Assembly (NCBI GenBank): GCA_028554755.1
Contig: JAPTOF010000025.1
Span: forward strand, 4,513,501-4,577,500
Origin: Cordia subcordata
Lineage: Eukaryota > Streptophyta > Magnoliopsida > Boraginales > Cordiaceae
Reading direction: 5' to 3'
DNA length: 64,000 nucleotides
How positions within the stretch are numbered: position 1 is the first letter of the stretch; each line of letters begins with the position of its first letter. The notes under the pieces are model-generated. The model was given only the letters and a program-made list of their open reading frames with translations. It had not been told where the DNA came from and ran no database searches. Shown one piece after another: positions 12,392 to 25,200 of this stretch. The translations under genes were made by a program, and so were the position numbers.

Positions 12392-13181
12392 ATAAATCAC
12401 ATTCTCTCTCACTTATAATCAATTAATGCCATATCATTCATTTCCCGTAACCCCATTTTTCTTCTCCAAATCTATATACCAAAAACGTATAATTTAATTT
12501 ATAATACTACATCATCAATAGTTTTATATCAATTAAACAAATGTACTAAGTTTTAGTCTTTATTTTTTCCAGTAACTCCTATTCTTTACCTTTGACTTAA
12601 CACTATCAACATCTCTTTTGCCAATGTCATCATTCACTCTTTTTTTTTCTTCTATAAATTCTAATTGTGTTTTAGTTCTGAAATTTTACTATTTCTAGTT
12701 ATTTGTAGTCTTTTTCTTAATAACACTCTGTTCTGGTCATCTGTTATTACTCTATCTTTCATCACGAGGCAAAAAAGCAGAAAAAAAAGAAAAAAAAAGA
12801 AAAAAGAAATGCCCTTTTTTTTTTTTTCTCGTAGGGAAGCACTATCATTCCGTTAAAAGGTTCTCATGAATTAATCTCTTTTACAATCAAACTTTTATTA
12901 AACGGTTCTTGTTCTGACCTTTACATTTTTTTTAAATTTATATTAGTTTTACATTTAAATTTTTGTAGGTATATTTTATTTTTTGTACTTCATAAAAATC
13001 AAAATATGTTAACTACAAAATATGAAAAGTCTCGTACTATATATGTTGACTTTAATCCTCCAAATTGAAACACCCCTGTGAGTTTGATGTCTCGGTATAG
13101 TTTAGCATCGTTAAAATGATAAAGTGAAAAAATGATGCAAGTGGGTGCGGATACCTGCTTACGTACAGATAGTTTTGTGAT
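12392..13181. other. Intergenic DNA, nothing recognised
   Basis: AT-rich sequence with A and T homopolymer runs near 12780-12830. No gene, RNA or transposon end is recognised before the LTR at 13187. Confidence 0.6.
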
Positions 13182-13186
13182 ACAAA

Positions 13187-13619
13187 TGTTAGAAAATTTC
13201 TTTTTAAAGTGGGTTATCGTTAATTATTTTTGGTGTTATAAAATAAGCTAAATATCTGGTTCACAAATTGAGCTTTGTGATCATATTGGTTTTAGCCTAC
13301 CTCATAAATCCATACGGTTCTTTTGTGCGTAGGCCTATATATTCTGATAAATCATTTTATGGATAGGACTGTCAGAATGTATTATAAATAGGGCTAGGTC
13401 CCCTCTCCTACTCTGAACCTAACAGTTATTCCCATAAGTATCTGTTAATATTGAGTAGAATAGGGAGAGGAAGATCTAAGCCTAGATTGGGTGACAGTTA
13501 TTTCTTCAACAATAATTCTTTAACAATAATGGCTCAAATAGGTATGTGCTTCCGCTATCAATTATGTCTTTGAATTTTATATTGTAAATTTATGTATACG
13601 ATCTTATATTGAGTTTACA
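13187..13619 (+). repeat. 5' LTR of copia element A
   Basis: Begins TGTTAGAAAATTTC and ends TTTACA. It contains a TATA box (TATAAATA, 13383-13390) ahead of the expected transcript start. Confidence 0.9.
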
Positions 13620-13621
13620 TG

Positions 13622-13634
13622 TGGTATCAGAGCC
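13622..13634 (+). other. Primer binding site of element A
   Basis: TGGTATCAGAGCC, complementary to the 3' end of plant initiator methionine tRNA, lies two bases inside the 5' LTR. Confidence 0.9.
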
Positions 13635-14159
13635 ACTTATACATGGATTTACATGTATTTTTTTTAAGAAAAATTGAAATACTTGTTTGAGCGTATAAAC
13701 TATGAAAGTTGTTGAGGATTGTTTATATTATTATTAAATTTTATTTCATAAAATTGATTGAGTACTTTTGCATAACTCTCCTTGGTCGTTCTTGATGAAT
13801 TTTATGATCTATTTTAATTTTTGAATTTTTCCTCTGAATTATTTAGAGAAAGCCAATCGCCACTCACATCAAGAAAATATCCATTTTTTTAAATTAAAAA
13901 AGGGAATATTCATGATTTGATTTGAATTTTTAAATACCCATGTTTTGGTCCTGTGTTTCAAATTTTTGCTATTTTCTTGATTTTTAATAAAATAAAAATA
14001 TATATATATTTGCTTAATCCAGCAAAGAAATCAACTTTTTCTGGTGAAATTGATGTTGAATTTGAATTTCTAGGTGAAAAAGACTAGGATTAGATTATTT
14101 GATTACAAAAATCAAATTAGATTCGAGGTTTTTATGACATTGGGTTTTGTTTTGGGTCT

Positions 14160-14530
14160 AAACATACTCTGTATTAGCCCAGTTTAGAGGTCAAAAGGCC
14201 ATGTGTGGTAAATAAGACTTTGGGATGATTAAATTTTACAATTAATAAGCATAGCCAACAGCATCTTATTTTAAATTGGTAAGGGGTGTGTTTGGCAAAT
14301 AGGCCTTTTGGAATACTTAGACTTTTGTTATTTATGAGCGCAACCAAACAAGGCCCTTGTGTTTTAAGCTAAAAAGGGTTACGTTTGGCAAAACTTAATT
14401 TCTTTAGTTTTTTGGTCTTTGGATTATTTGCATAACCAAACAGAGCCCTTATTTTTAAGTTGAGAAGGTCTTGTTTGGTTAAAGGTTTTTCTTACCAAAG
14501 ACATAACATTGCATGTTTTATATTTACCAA
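14160..14530 (+). repeat. Degenerate tandem repeat in the leader of element A
   Basis: About four units of roughly 95-100 bp share the pattern GTTTGGCAAA or GTTTGGTTAA, then CTTTTGG, ATTATTTGCATA or TTATGAGCGCA, then ACCAAACA and GGCCCTT or GAGCCCTT. They lie between the primer site and any coding sequence. Confidence 0.6.
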
Positions 14531-15959
14531 ACAATGCCTTTGCTACTATAGAATTAAATTTAATTTAAAATGTTAAATTTTGTGTGTGTGTGTGTGTGTA
14601 TATATATATCTTTTGAGAAGGAAAAAAAAAACCATTATGGCTAAGTTTTTTTTTTTAGTCATCCATTATTATATAAATAAATATATGTACATATGATATA
14701 TGAATTTTGGCCTCGTTAAAATAATAATAATATAATAAAAAATTATTATTATTAGTTTTCTTTTTTAATTCTCAGTTTGATTGTATATTGACAAACTGAA
14801 ATATATTTTGTTATACCCTAAGATGTGTCATTAATGGTGACATGTTCTTGCAATGGATATTTTATAATTATTGCTTATGTCATAGTCCTTTTAGAGTATT
14901 AAATTAATTAATATATCATTAATTGATTTAGTATAATGAGTCCTTAGAGCACTTTTAAGTGTAAGCGCCATCATCTATTTGCTTTTGCAAATGTAATAGA
15001 ATGCTATTGCTAAGCGAGTTGCCATTGGATCAAGTTAATATTTGGTTTTGACACCAGTAACAATTGTTTTAGCTTTGTTATGAAAAAAATTTAATTAAAT
15101 ATTGAAATTTTATGTTTTTCTCTATGGCAATTTCTGTGTTTTGTAAATAAAGATTTGATCTAGAAGTTTTCTTTAGTCCTCTGAATTTAATGAAAATATT
15201 AATTTTCTTTATTCAATTTGAAATTTTATATATCTCCTATTGCTAAATTATTTATATGTGCCCTTGAAATTTGTTGAAGAATACAATTTTAAATTGATCA
15301 CTGAGACATGTTATATTGAATTGTTTCATATTGTGTGGTCAATCGCATGCATAGCATTTTGTGATTAAAGTTAAGCATTAATTTTTCCCAATGAGTTGAC
15401 AGCATAAATTTAAGTTGGCAAATTCACCAAAGTGGTTTACTTAATTAAGTCTATGGCTTTTCTCATTTTGTTTGGGAAACTATCATGGTAAAGTGCGCAA
15501 TGTTCTGCCAAAGGAGATCATTATATGGCTTTAGCCCGGTAGCATAAATATAAAGTATGGACCAAGATTATAATGCTATTAGGGAGTTCAATTGCCCAAA
15601 GGTGGTTGACTTTTCTTTTAGTGAGGTGATCTTATATGTATTACTTTATGTTAAAAGAGCGCTTATTTACATGTTGAATTATTTGCCCAAAGGCAGATAT
15701 GACAATGATGTGCTTAGACTCTTTTGTTTATAATGTTTACTCTTGTAATATAGAATGTATGCATAATGTTTATTGATATTGCATTCTTTTCTTGGATTGT
15801 TTTATTTACTTTGAACAATCATTACTTAGACGTTTTGAATAGATAAAACCATTATGAAATGAAAGTAAATATTGGGTTTTATCTGAATATAGTCAATACT
15901 GACTTGACATTACATTTGATGCACATGCCGCTTTGGTTGATAAAAATGGTGATAAATAA

Positions 15960-18900
15960 AGGGTAATAGAATTGGCAATATGAGAGGTCTAACTGTCTTG
16001 CTTAATGACTATGAAGAGACCATAACTGAGTATTTAGTGAATGACTTGTCTTGAACTTAGAATGTAAAAGAACTCTTAATAACTATAGGAGAAAAATACC
16101 AAAGAATCTTAGAATATCGATGACAAAAAAATTACCCATTATGTTACTGAGGAAAACAAAATTAAGGGTAGAAACCCAAAGGTAGTATATTTTGTTTTCA
16201 ACTTAGGCCCTATTCTTATAACATTAGTATTTCGAATTCTAAGGGTCATGTTCCTAAGAGAGGTCATAGTTTTAAAAAGGGTGGTAAAGGTCAGATTTAG
16301 ATCGTAAATTAAAATCACAATGTAAGAGGTCCCAAATCTGCTATCGGTAAGTTTGATAAGAACTCTTACGTTTGTAAGAAAAGGTTATAAAAGAGCTCAT
16401 TCACAAGTTTAATTTTTGGTTAAAGAAAGAGAAAATAGATGAGGGTAAGTGGATTAGAGTCTTACATTAAGACTGTTAGTCTGTATTTTAATGACCAAGT
16501 ACAATTGTTTTGCAATTTCAGAATTGTTGATGAATGTGTTTTATCAAATGGTTTATACCAATTGTGCTTATTCCTAGGAAGTTCTCGTGACTCTTTTTAT
16601 ATAAAAAATTTTGCTTCTAAAAGGAGTTTAATTATAAGAAATTTTTCCTTTGTTGTGGCATAAAAGGTTAGGTCATATTTCTAGGGAAAGAGTTGAAAGA
16701 CTCATTAACAGTGAGATTTTACCTTCTCTAAATTTTTGATGATCTTGAAACTTATATTAGGTATATAAGGGGTAAACGCACTAAAGTTAAAAGAAATATG
16801 CTACCCGCAGTTTTGCCTTTTAGAAGTGATAAACATAGATACTACGAGACCTTATTCTGTTATATGGTGTGGTAATAAATATTTTGTTACATTCATTGAT
16901 TTTTTTTTCGTTATAGATACCTCTATCTAATTAAAGAGAAATCTGACGATATTCAGAAATTTAAAATTCTTAAGACAAAGGTAGAAAAACAACTTGAGAA
17001 GGTTATCAAAATTGTTGGATCTGACGGAAGAGGTGCCTACTGTGGTAGGCTTGGATCTCCAAACAACATATAGGGTCATTTATCAAGTACTTATAGAATT
17101 ATGGGATTGTTGCCAGTATACTATGTCTACTATCCCTGAGTAAAATGGTGTGATCGAAAGGTGAAAATATACCTTTACAGATATGATAAGAAGCATGATA
17201 AGTGCTACTGACCTACAAGAGTACCTTTGCAGTGAAGCCATTAAAATTTTGTTGTTAAATACTTAACCATGTTCTCAACAAGTTTGTCCCTAAGGCTCCT
17301 TTTTCGAATTTTGGTTAGGGAGAAAACCCAATTTGATTGATTTTCGAGTTGGGGTTGTCCTGCTTAGGTAAGAATTTTCAATTAAGAAACCACTAACCCT
17401 AAGACTATTCGTTATTTCATTGGGCATTTGGCTCATTTTTAATGATATAAGTTTTACTCTCCTATATGTGTTTCTATGATTGTCAAATCTCAAATGTCCA
17501 AATTCTTATAATTGGATGTTGATAATGTTGTATGTCCTTAACCTACTACTCAGGATAATAATAGAGAAATTGTCTCATTTCCACTACTAATAAGTAGTCA
17601 GGCTGGTACTCTACTCACATTGAGAGACAAGATATTAGTGGATACCCTATAATAGATGATGATGTTACAACTAATGAGAATATACATGTTGAGATTTCAC
17701 AACCTTATGATTTAATAATGAACAACATTTAAAAGGTCTATTAGAGAAAGAAGACATTCCATCTATAATGATTATCACATTTACTTGAATGCTATGAGAG
17801 ATGAAATGCAACCTATGATGAAATTGAATTTGGGAACTTGTTGATCTTCTTAAAGGAGATAATCTTATTGGTTACAAATGGCTCTTCAAGACCCAAAGAG
17901 ATCTCCTAGAGAAGATTGAGAGGCCAAAGGTGAGATTAGTTACAAAAGGCTTTATCCAAAGAAAAGGTATAGATTACAATAAAATCTTTTTCACATGTTT
18001 CTATAAAATATTCTTTAAGCTATTAATGGCTCCTATGAATGTGAAAATAGTTTTCCTTAATAGTGATATATATCTATAAGTCTATATGAAATAGCCTAAG
18101 GGTTTACTATTAGTGGTAAGGATAACATGGCTTATAGACTTAGAAAATCCATTTATGGTTTTGAATCAAGCCTTAAGGCAATGAATATTTGAAGTTTGAT
18201 GAAATGGTAACTTCTTATTATTTTGAGGAAAATAGAGTTTATCCATGTACACCCTTCAAGATCAGTGGGAGTAAATTTGTCTTCCTAATATTGCATGTTG
18301 ATGATATTTTACTAGTTATATATGACTTGGGTATGCTCCATGAGACTAAACAATATTTTACTTAAGGCTTTCGATATGAAAGATTTTGAGGATGCTTCTT
18401 TTGTTCTTGGTACTAAGTTTTGTTGAAATAAGTCTCTTGGAATTTTTGAATCCTTTACGAAAATCTTACATTGATTGAGTTTTCAGAACTTGTTTGGAGT
18501 AAATGATTGTAAGTCTTGTGTGCATTTATTGTAAAAGGTGATCAACTTAAATTGAAGCAATATCCTCAAAATGATATAGAGAGGGATTCTATGAAAGATA
18601 TACCTTGTGCTAGTACTATTGAGAGCCTATTGTATGATCTAGTATGCACTAGACTTGATATCGCTTTTGTGAGAAGAGTTTTGGTTGATAATAAATCCTG
18701 GAATGAATTATTGGGTTGTTGCTAGTTAGGTAATAAAATACCTACAAAAGACCAAAAATTATACGCCTGTTGCTATAAAATAAATTATTAAAGTTGGTTG
18801 GATATTCTAACTCTGACTATGTTGGATGCTCAGATGATTGAAAATCTACTTTTGGGTATATCTTTGTGTTAGCTGGATGGGCTATATATTGGAAAATTGC

Positions 18901-19210
18901 AAAATAACAGCTTAATGCCTCTTCAACTACATGAATTTATGGCTTGTTATGATGCCTCATCTCCTGCTATATGTTTTAATAACATGATATCTAGTTTTGA
19001 GAATTATAACGTCTGTTACTAGATCTATTAAGATCTATTGTGATAATAGAGTTATTCTATTCTCAAAGAATAATAAGAAAATTGAAACTTGCAAGCATAT
19101 AGATATCAAGTTCTTGGTAGTCAGAGATTTTGTCAAAAATGATGGCATTATATAGAGCAAATTGCTAGTCATGACATATTAATTGACTCCTCGTCCAAAG
19201 GTCTTTGACC
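15960..19210 (+). pseudogene. Copia gag-pol remnant of element A
   Basis: Pieces in all three plus frames, broken by many stops, occur in copia order. There is an integrase zinc-binding segment with RLGHISRERVERL near 16665-16710, and an integrase core piece with TFIDFFFR-like and VGSDGRGAYCG segments (16890-17040). Next come a reverse transcriptase N-terminal piece near 17860-17960 and an LHVDDILLV active-site segment near 18290. RNase H and tail fragments run to about 19200. Gag is barely recognisable. It is non-functional. Confidence 0.75.
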
Positions 19211-19504
19211 TATGATTTTTGTGAAATATGTTAGGAATATGAGTATTTTACAATCTTTTTGATGCTATTGTCTAGAGAGAGCTTTATATCATCATGTACT
19301 ATTGGATGTTCCCATTTTTTAATGTTTTGCTTTGCACATTAGTGCATTCATACAATAGCATGTCATTTTATAGTTTACAACATAATTGTATATTGTCATT
19401 ACTTATATTCATGTTTTTTTGGGGATCTTATGTTTGGTGTCCATTGCGATAAGATCCCCTATTGAGTTTAATATCTCCATAAGGACACATTTTGGTTGGA
19501 GATA

Positions 19505-19640
19505 TGTATTCTTACCTCTGGCATGTTGGTCGCCGTTTTGTGAGGTTAATAATAATTTATCCTCTAGCCTGTTGAATGCCATTTTGTGAGGATATGTGTT
19601 CTTTCTTCTAGTATATAAACGCTATTTTGTGAGGATAAAA
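19505..19640 (+). repeat. Three degenerate 45-bp repeats before the 3' LTR of element A
   Basis: Three units each end in ATTTTGTGAGG or GTTTTGTGAGG (19535-19545, 19581-19591, 19624-19634) after CCTCTAGC- or TTCTAGT-type words. They lie between pol and the polypurine tract. Confidence 0.6.
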
Positions 19641-20013
19641 ATAATAGATTTCTCTTGCTTTAAATGCCGATATTGGAGAAATTGTGTCGAGGACTGACAA
19701 AGAAATAGCACATTTTGATCACATATTGGTGTTAGTTTCTTGCTACGCTGCCGTATGTTTGGTCCATGACGATAAGATTGGATGATATTTGTGACCATGA
19801 AAAGTCTTGTGTCAATAAGGAACACTATGACTGCCATGATTCGATATTTAACAATCTTGTTGGTCCGGATATGCGCTCGAGGTGTAATCTTGTGAATCAT
19901 AATATTTTAAAAAATTGTGGCCACATTCTGTTTCCTATTCAGTCTAATAAATATTTTTCTTAAAAATTTTTTGAAAAATAAATAAAATAATTAATGTTGC
20001 CCAAGTGGGAGAC

Positions 20014-20448
20014 TGTTAGAAAATTTCTCTTTAAAGTGGGCTACCGTTAGTTATTTTTGGTTTTATAAAATAGGCTGAATATCTGGTTCACAAGTTGGGC
20101 TTTGTGATCATATTGGTTTTAGCCTACCTCATAAATCTATACGGTTCTTTTGTGCGTAGGCCCATATATTCTGATAAATCTTTTTATGGGTAGGACTGTT
20201 AGAATGTATTATAAATAAGGCTAGGTCCCCTCTTCTACTCTGAACCTAACAGTTGTTCCCATAAGCATCTGTTAATATTGAGTAGAGCAGGGAGAGGAAG
20301 ATCTAAGCCTAGACTGGATGACAGTTATTTCTTCAACAATAATTCTTCAACAATAATGGCTCAAACAGGTATGTGTTTCCGCTATCAATTATGTCTTTGA
20401 ATTTTATGTTGTAAATTCATGTATACGATCTTATATTGAGCTTATGAT
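20014..20448 (+). repeat. 3' LTR of copia element A
   Basis: Same sequence as 13187-13619 with about 6-7% differences by eye. It is preceded by the polypurine tract CCAAGTGGGAGA and followed by ACAAA. Confidence 0.88.
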
Positions 20449-20453
20449 ACAAA

Positions 20454-21219
20454 GACATTATGGATCCTCATTTTACTAAGTACTCGAACACTAAAGATTG
20501 GTTGTAATAAATAAATGTATTACGTGACTGATGAATTTAAGATCTTTAGGCATTATTATTATTATTATTATTTGGTTTTAACATAAATGCAATGTGAGAG
20601 TTGAATGAAAAAGAAATTTCACCTAGAATTAAAATTAAAACCATTGGCTGCCGGTGTGTAATCTACCATTTTCTTAAAGAAATTGTTCGACCTTTCAATT
20701 AAAAATTTTTAAGTTGAAACCTTATGTTAAGTTTGTATGACTTAAATTATTTTCTAATTTCGTTAGAAAATAGTAAAAATAACAAATATTGTAAGTAAGA
20801 AAGAGATTCAAATAAGATGCAATTTAAAACTTTCAGGATTAAATAATTTCTTTTAAAATATACAAGATCAAAATGTTACTATTGTAAAAAGATTTAAGGA
20901 GCTTCCCGAGTATTTACCTAGAAGAGATCATTAAGAGTCAAATTAAATATAATACGAAATATAACTCATATACATTGTATATGCATATGTATGTGTGAGA
21001 GTGCGATATACATATGATTATGTATGTATACATATAATACAGAGAAAGGAAAAAGAAGAAATTTGCAATAATTTCTCATATACGTACTCATAACAACATC
21101 TTTATTTTGTTTAATTCTCATAGTAAATGGCTAACAGGAGACAAAACAAAAAAGAAAAAGAATTGATATAAAATATAGGGAGAAAAGAGAAAAAGAAAAA
21201 AAAAATCCTGTGATAATGA
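20454..21219. other. Intergenic DNA, nothing recognised
   Basis: AT-rich sequence with a short (ATT)n run near 20550 and purine-rich stretches near 21040 and 21180. No gene is seen. Confidence 0.6.
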
Positions 21220-22245
21220 TTACGCGAGGGCAACTAAGCTTTGCTTGAAAGTGAAGGCCTTGTTTGAGAGAAGACAGTTTGCGAGTTCCTCCATCCGTCC
21301 TTTAGTACTAGCCGGATGATACAGCCAAAGGCCTACGCAACTATCGGCCGAATATTGAAAAACAATCCTTCCATCCTCACAAAATCCTGAGGGACGACAC
21401 GCGGCTCACTCTTTTAGAGAGAGCAATTTAGTCGACGAAGTGCTGTGAATGAACGGACGTTCGTGTGGTCTATTTGCAAAAGTCAACCACAAACCACAAG
21501 CTTTGACAAATGAAGAGAAAAAGAAATCTAACAAGTTTTGGAAATAAGTTCAATTGCATGATTTTTGTAAAATTTGTCAACCAAGTTTTCTCTTACATTT
21601 AATATGTTCTCTTCTTTCTTTGCCTATAAATAGTTATAATCAGGCATAACAAAGAGCTGGAAATAAGGAAGAAGTAGAATTCATAATTAGTAGAGAACGA
21701 TTTGCAGAAGTTGTAGAACATATTTGAGAGATTAAAATAAAAATTTAATTCTTTTTGTATTCTCTCTATATATTTTTCTCTTTTATAATTATTTTATAAT
21801 ACGAAGAATATTATTAGTCACCCATATGTCAAACCGTTCTTGGTCTTTGCGCCCATTGCGTAGTGGATGAGAACACACATGTCCCATGGACTTTCCGAAT
21901 GTCAACAATGCAGTTCCCCTTGATCGTAGACTGCTAACCTTTTACGAGTTATCTTCGGTTGCAACTCTATGATTTCAAAATTTTCATTGCTGACATCAAA
22001 CAAAACTATCTCCCAAACCATGCATATGCAACATCAGAGTTTGTAGTACTTTGTAATCGTTAGCTTTCGCATCAAAACCAAATCCTAGTTGAGAAGCCTC
22101 GTACCATCGAATAAGCAAAATATGTTGTTACATGGTCCATGGTCCCTAACGTAGTTAAGTTTGTCAGAATTGAGGTTTAATGATGGTGGAAATTCTTGCT
22201 GTGTGGCAAGTTCATATCTAAAATACAAGTATTTGCTGGATCTAA
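21220..22245 (-). pseudogene. F-box-associated (FBA) domain protein remnant, split by an insertion
   Basis: Read on the minus strand from 22245, the frame gives YLYFRYELATQQ, SLNLNSDKLNY and NNIFCLFDG. After a frameshift it gives GFGFDAKANDYKV, the hallmark of plant F-box associated domains, then IVLFDVSNENFEIIEL (another shift) and FDIWVTNN near 21825. After about 400 unrelated bases a further open stretch of 61 codons (21405-21223, stop at 21220-21222) reads GFCEDGRIVFQYSADSC and GLWLYHPAS and ends KQSLVALA. This fits the C-terminal end of the same domain. The N-terminal F-box is missing: copia element B begins where it should be. Family knowledge: such proteins are substrate receptors of SCF ubiquitin ligases. 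Stops and shifts make this a pseudogene. Confidence 0.7.
21440..21822 (+). mobile_element. LTR-like insertion inside the F-box pseudogene
   Basis: This interval separates two halves of the FBA reading frame. It has a TATA box (CCTATAAATAG near 21625), then an A-rich leader and a T-rich end with TTTTATAATACG, much like a copia LTR on the plus strand. No partner LTR or clean target duplication was found, so a solo LTR is an inference. Boundaries are approximate. Confidence 0.4.
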
Positions 22246-25200
22246 TTTCAAAAGGTGGCAAGAACGCGTGTATACTGTCTTTGACATGCATTGAATAGCC
22301 TGCGCCTTTACTGATCCAAAGCCTGATGAATTGTCATCCAAACAATTGAAGCTTTGGGTTCATGCAAATAAGATATGTAGACATATGGTAATTGGTACTC
22401 TTTCTAATGAATTATTCGATGTCTACTGTTCCTATAAGAAAGCAAAGGAAATGTGGCAATCTTTAATAACCAAGTACATAGTCGAAGACGTTGGAAAAAA
22501 AAACTTTGTCATTGGTAATTATTACAAATGGAAAATGACCAAAGACAAAGACATCAAGATCCAAATCAATGAATACCACAAACTGATAGAGGATCTCAAG
22601 TAAAAAAAGATCATTCTGCCAGAAGAATTTGTAGTCGGTATCCTGATAGAAAAGCTACCTTAGTCTTGGAATGACTAAAAACAAAATCTCAAGCATAAAC
22701 ACAAGCAATTGTCCTTTGCTGATTTAGTTACTCACATTATTATAGAAGATACCAACCGGAAGGAGTCCACTGCTACCAAAGGGAAGGAGATCGCCACAAA
22801 AGCCAATCTCGTGCAAGACAACAAGCTACTTGGAAAGCCAAATAAAAGGTATGAAAACAAAAATGATTACTAGCCCAAAACTAATAATGAAACCTTCAAA
22901 AAGAAAAAAAATATCACTGCTATGTTTGTGGCAAACTTGGACACCATGCACCTCAATGTAGACAAAGAAAGGGGAGATATGACAATCCTGCTAAACCAAA
23001 TGCAAATTTGGTTGAAGCAGATGATATTATTGTTGCGGTCATTTCTCAAATAAATGTTGTGGCCAGTGTGAGATATTGGGTGGTAGACTCTGGTGCTACT
23101 AGGCACATTTGTGCAAATAAAAATGATTTTGTGTCTTACACCCAACTAAACGAGGGAGAAGAATCTGTTTATCTTGGTGACTCAAGGACTACTTTAGTTC
23201 TTGGGAAAGGAAAAGTTCTTTTCAAACTCACATATGGAAAAACTCTGGCATTGAGTGAGGTGTTACACGTTCCTAATATTCGAACCAATTTGGTTTCTGT
23301 GGGATAATTAGGAAAAATTGGAGTGAAGGTTTCTTTTGAATCTAGTTGACCAAAAATAATGTTTTTGTGGGCAAATGATATTGTAATCATGGTTTATTTG
23401 TACTCAACGTTTTCCAAGTAATGAATAAGAATGCTGGTTCTTCTGCTTACTTGATTGATTCTTGTGATTTATGGCATGCTAGATTAGGACATGTTAGTTT
23501 GTCTTATATTAAGAAAATGCAATCTATTGGTCTTATTTCTAATATTAATTATTCTAGCATGAATAAATGTAAAGTATGTGCTAAATCTAAGCAAACTAAA
23601 AAATCTTGTGCTTCTATCTTTAGGGAATCTAAGTTACTCAGCCTAATTCACATTGATCTAGGAGACTTAAACAAACTATGACTAGAGGGGGCAAAAGATA
23701 TTATGTGACTTTTATAGATGACTTTTCTAGATATACAAAAGTATATTTATTGAGAAATAAAGATGAAGCCTTTGACATGTTTCTGACCTATAAATCTGAA
23801 GTAGAAAATCAATTGAATAAAAAGATAAAAAGAGTTAGATCAGATAGAGGTGGTGAATATGTGTTGCTCAATGAATATTGTGAAAATGAAGGCATAATTC
23901 ATGAGATCACGCCTCCCTACACACTTGAGTCGAATGGCATAGCTGAAAGAAAAAATAGAACTTTAAAAGAAATGATGAACTGCATACTTGTTAGTTCTAA
24001 TGCACCTGATAATCTTTGGGGTGAAGCTATTTTGTCTGCATGTCATTTACAAAACAGAATACTATATAAGAAAATTGATAAAGCCCCTTATGAGTTATGG
24101 AAAGGTTATGTTCCCAATTTAAAATATTTGAAAGTGTGGGGGTGTCTTGCTAAGGTTATGTTGCCTGATCCTAAGAAAAGGAAGATAGGATCTAAAACAT
24201 TTGATTGCATGTTCATTAGGTATGCTAACAATAGTGCTGCTTATTGATTTCTTATAATCAAAAGTGATGTGATTGAATGCAATACTATTGTTGAAAAAAA
24301 AATGCTGAATTCTTTGAGAATATCTTTCCTTTGAAAACTGATAATATTTCTTGTGTACTTGTTATTCAAAGTGATCTTGAAAATGACAATTTGAGAAGGA
24401 GAAAGAGACCAAGAAAAGAAAATTCCTTTGGTAACGACTTTTATACTTTTCTTGTAGAAGATGATCTCTAACTTTTTCTGATGCAATTTGTTCTTCTAGT
24501 GCACCATTTTGGAAAGAAGCCATAAAAATTGAAATAGATTCAATATTATGAAATAATACTTGGAAATTAGTGGATTTACCTCTATTGGTTGCAAATGGAT
24601 TTTTAAAAGGAAATTAAATCTTGATAGTTCTATTGATAGATATAAAGCTAGATTTTTTCAAAAAGCTTTACTCAAAAACAAAATATTGATTACTTTGATA
24701 CATATGCTCTTGTGACTAGAATTTTCTCTATTCGAATTTTAATTTCTTTGGCTTCTATCCACAATCTTTTATCCATCAAATGGATGTTAAAATTGTATTT
24801 TTAGATGGTGACTTAGAAGAAGAAATTTACATGGACAAACTTGAGGGTAGTGTGGCTGCTGGACAAGAAAATTAAGTTTATAAACTACTAAAGTCGTTAT
24901 ATAGTCTAAAGCAGGCACCTAAATAGTGGCATGAGAAATTGATCAAGTTTTGTTGTGTGATGGCTTTTCATGTATTGAGGTAGATAAATGTGTTTATACA
25001 AAACTTGATAATGGTGATTGTGCGATTATATGTTTTTATGTGGATGACATGCTTATCTTTGGTTCTAGCCTTGATATAATACAAAGATCTAAAAGTTTTT
25101 TGTCTTCTAATTTTGATATGAAAGACATGGGCGAGGCTAGTGTCATCTTAGGCATAAAAATCATACAAAATAATAGTGGTATAATGTTAAATCAAGGTCA

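Larger units (their letters stand above)
13187..20448 (+). mobile_element. Ty1/copia retrotransposon A, degenerate, with both LTRs
   Basis: Two LTRs (13187-13619 and 20014-20448) flank a tRNA-iMet-type primer site, a long leader, broken pol remnants and a polypurine tract (CCAAGTGGGAGA, 20001-20012). Both flanks carry ACAAA (13182-13186 and 20449-20453), compatible with a 5-bp target duplication, although the last bases of the right LTR look altered. By eye the LTRs differ at about 28 of 433 positions, mostly transitions, so this is not a recent insertion. The order integrase before reverse transcriptase marks it as copia. Confidence 0.9.

Noticed and set aside
22870..23145. Minus-strand open frames over copia element B (also 23169-23390 and 25572-25876)
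   Set aside because: The plus strand carries recognisable protease and RNase H motifs there; the minus frames are shadows.
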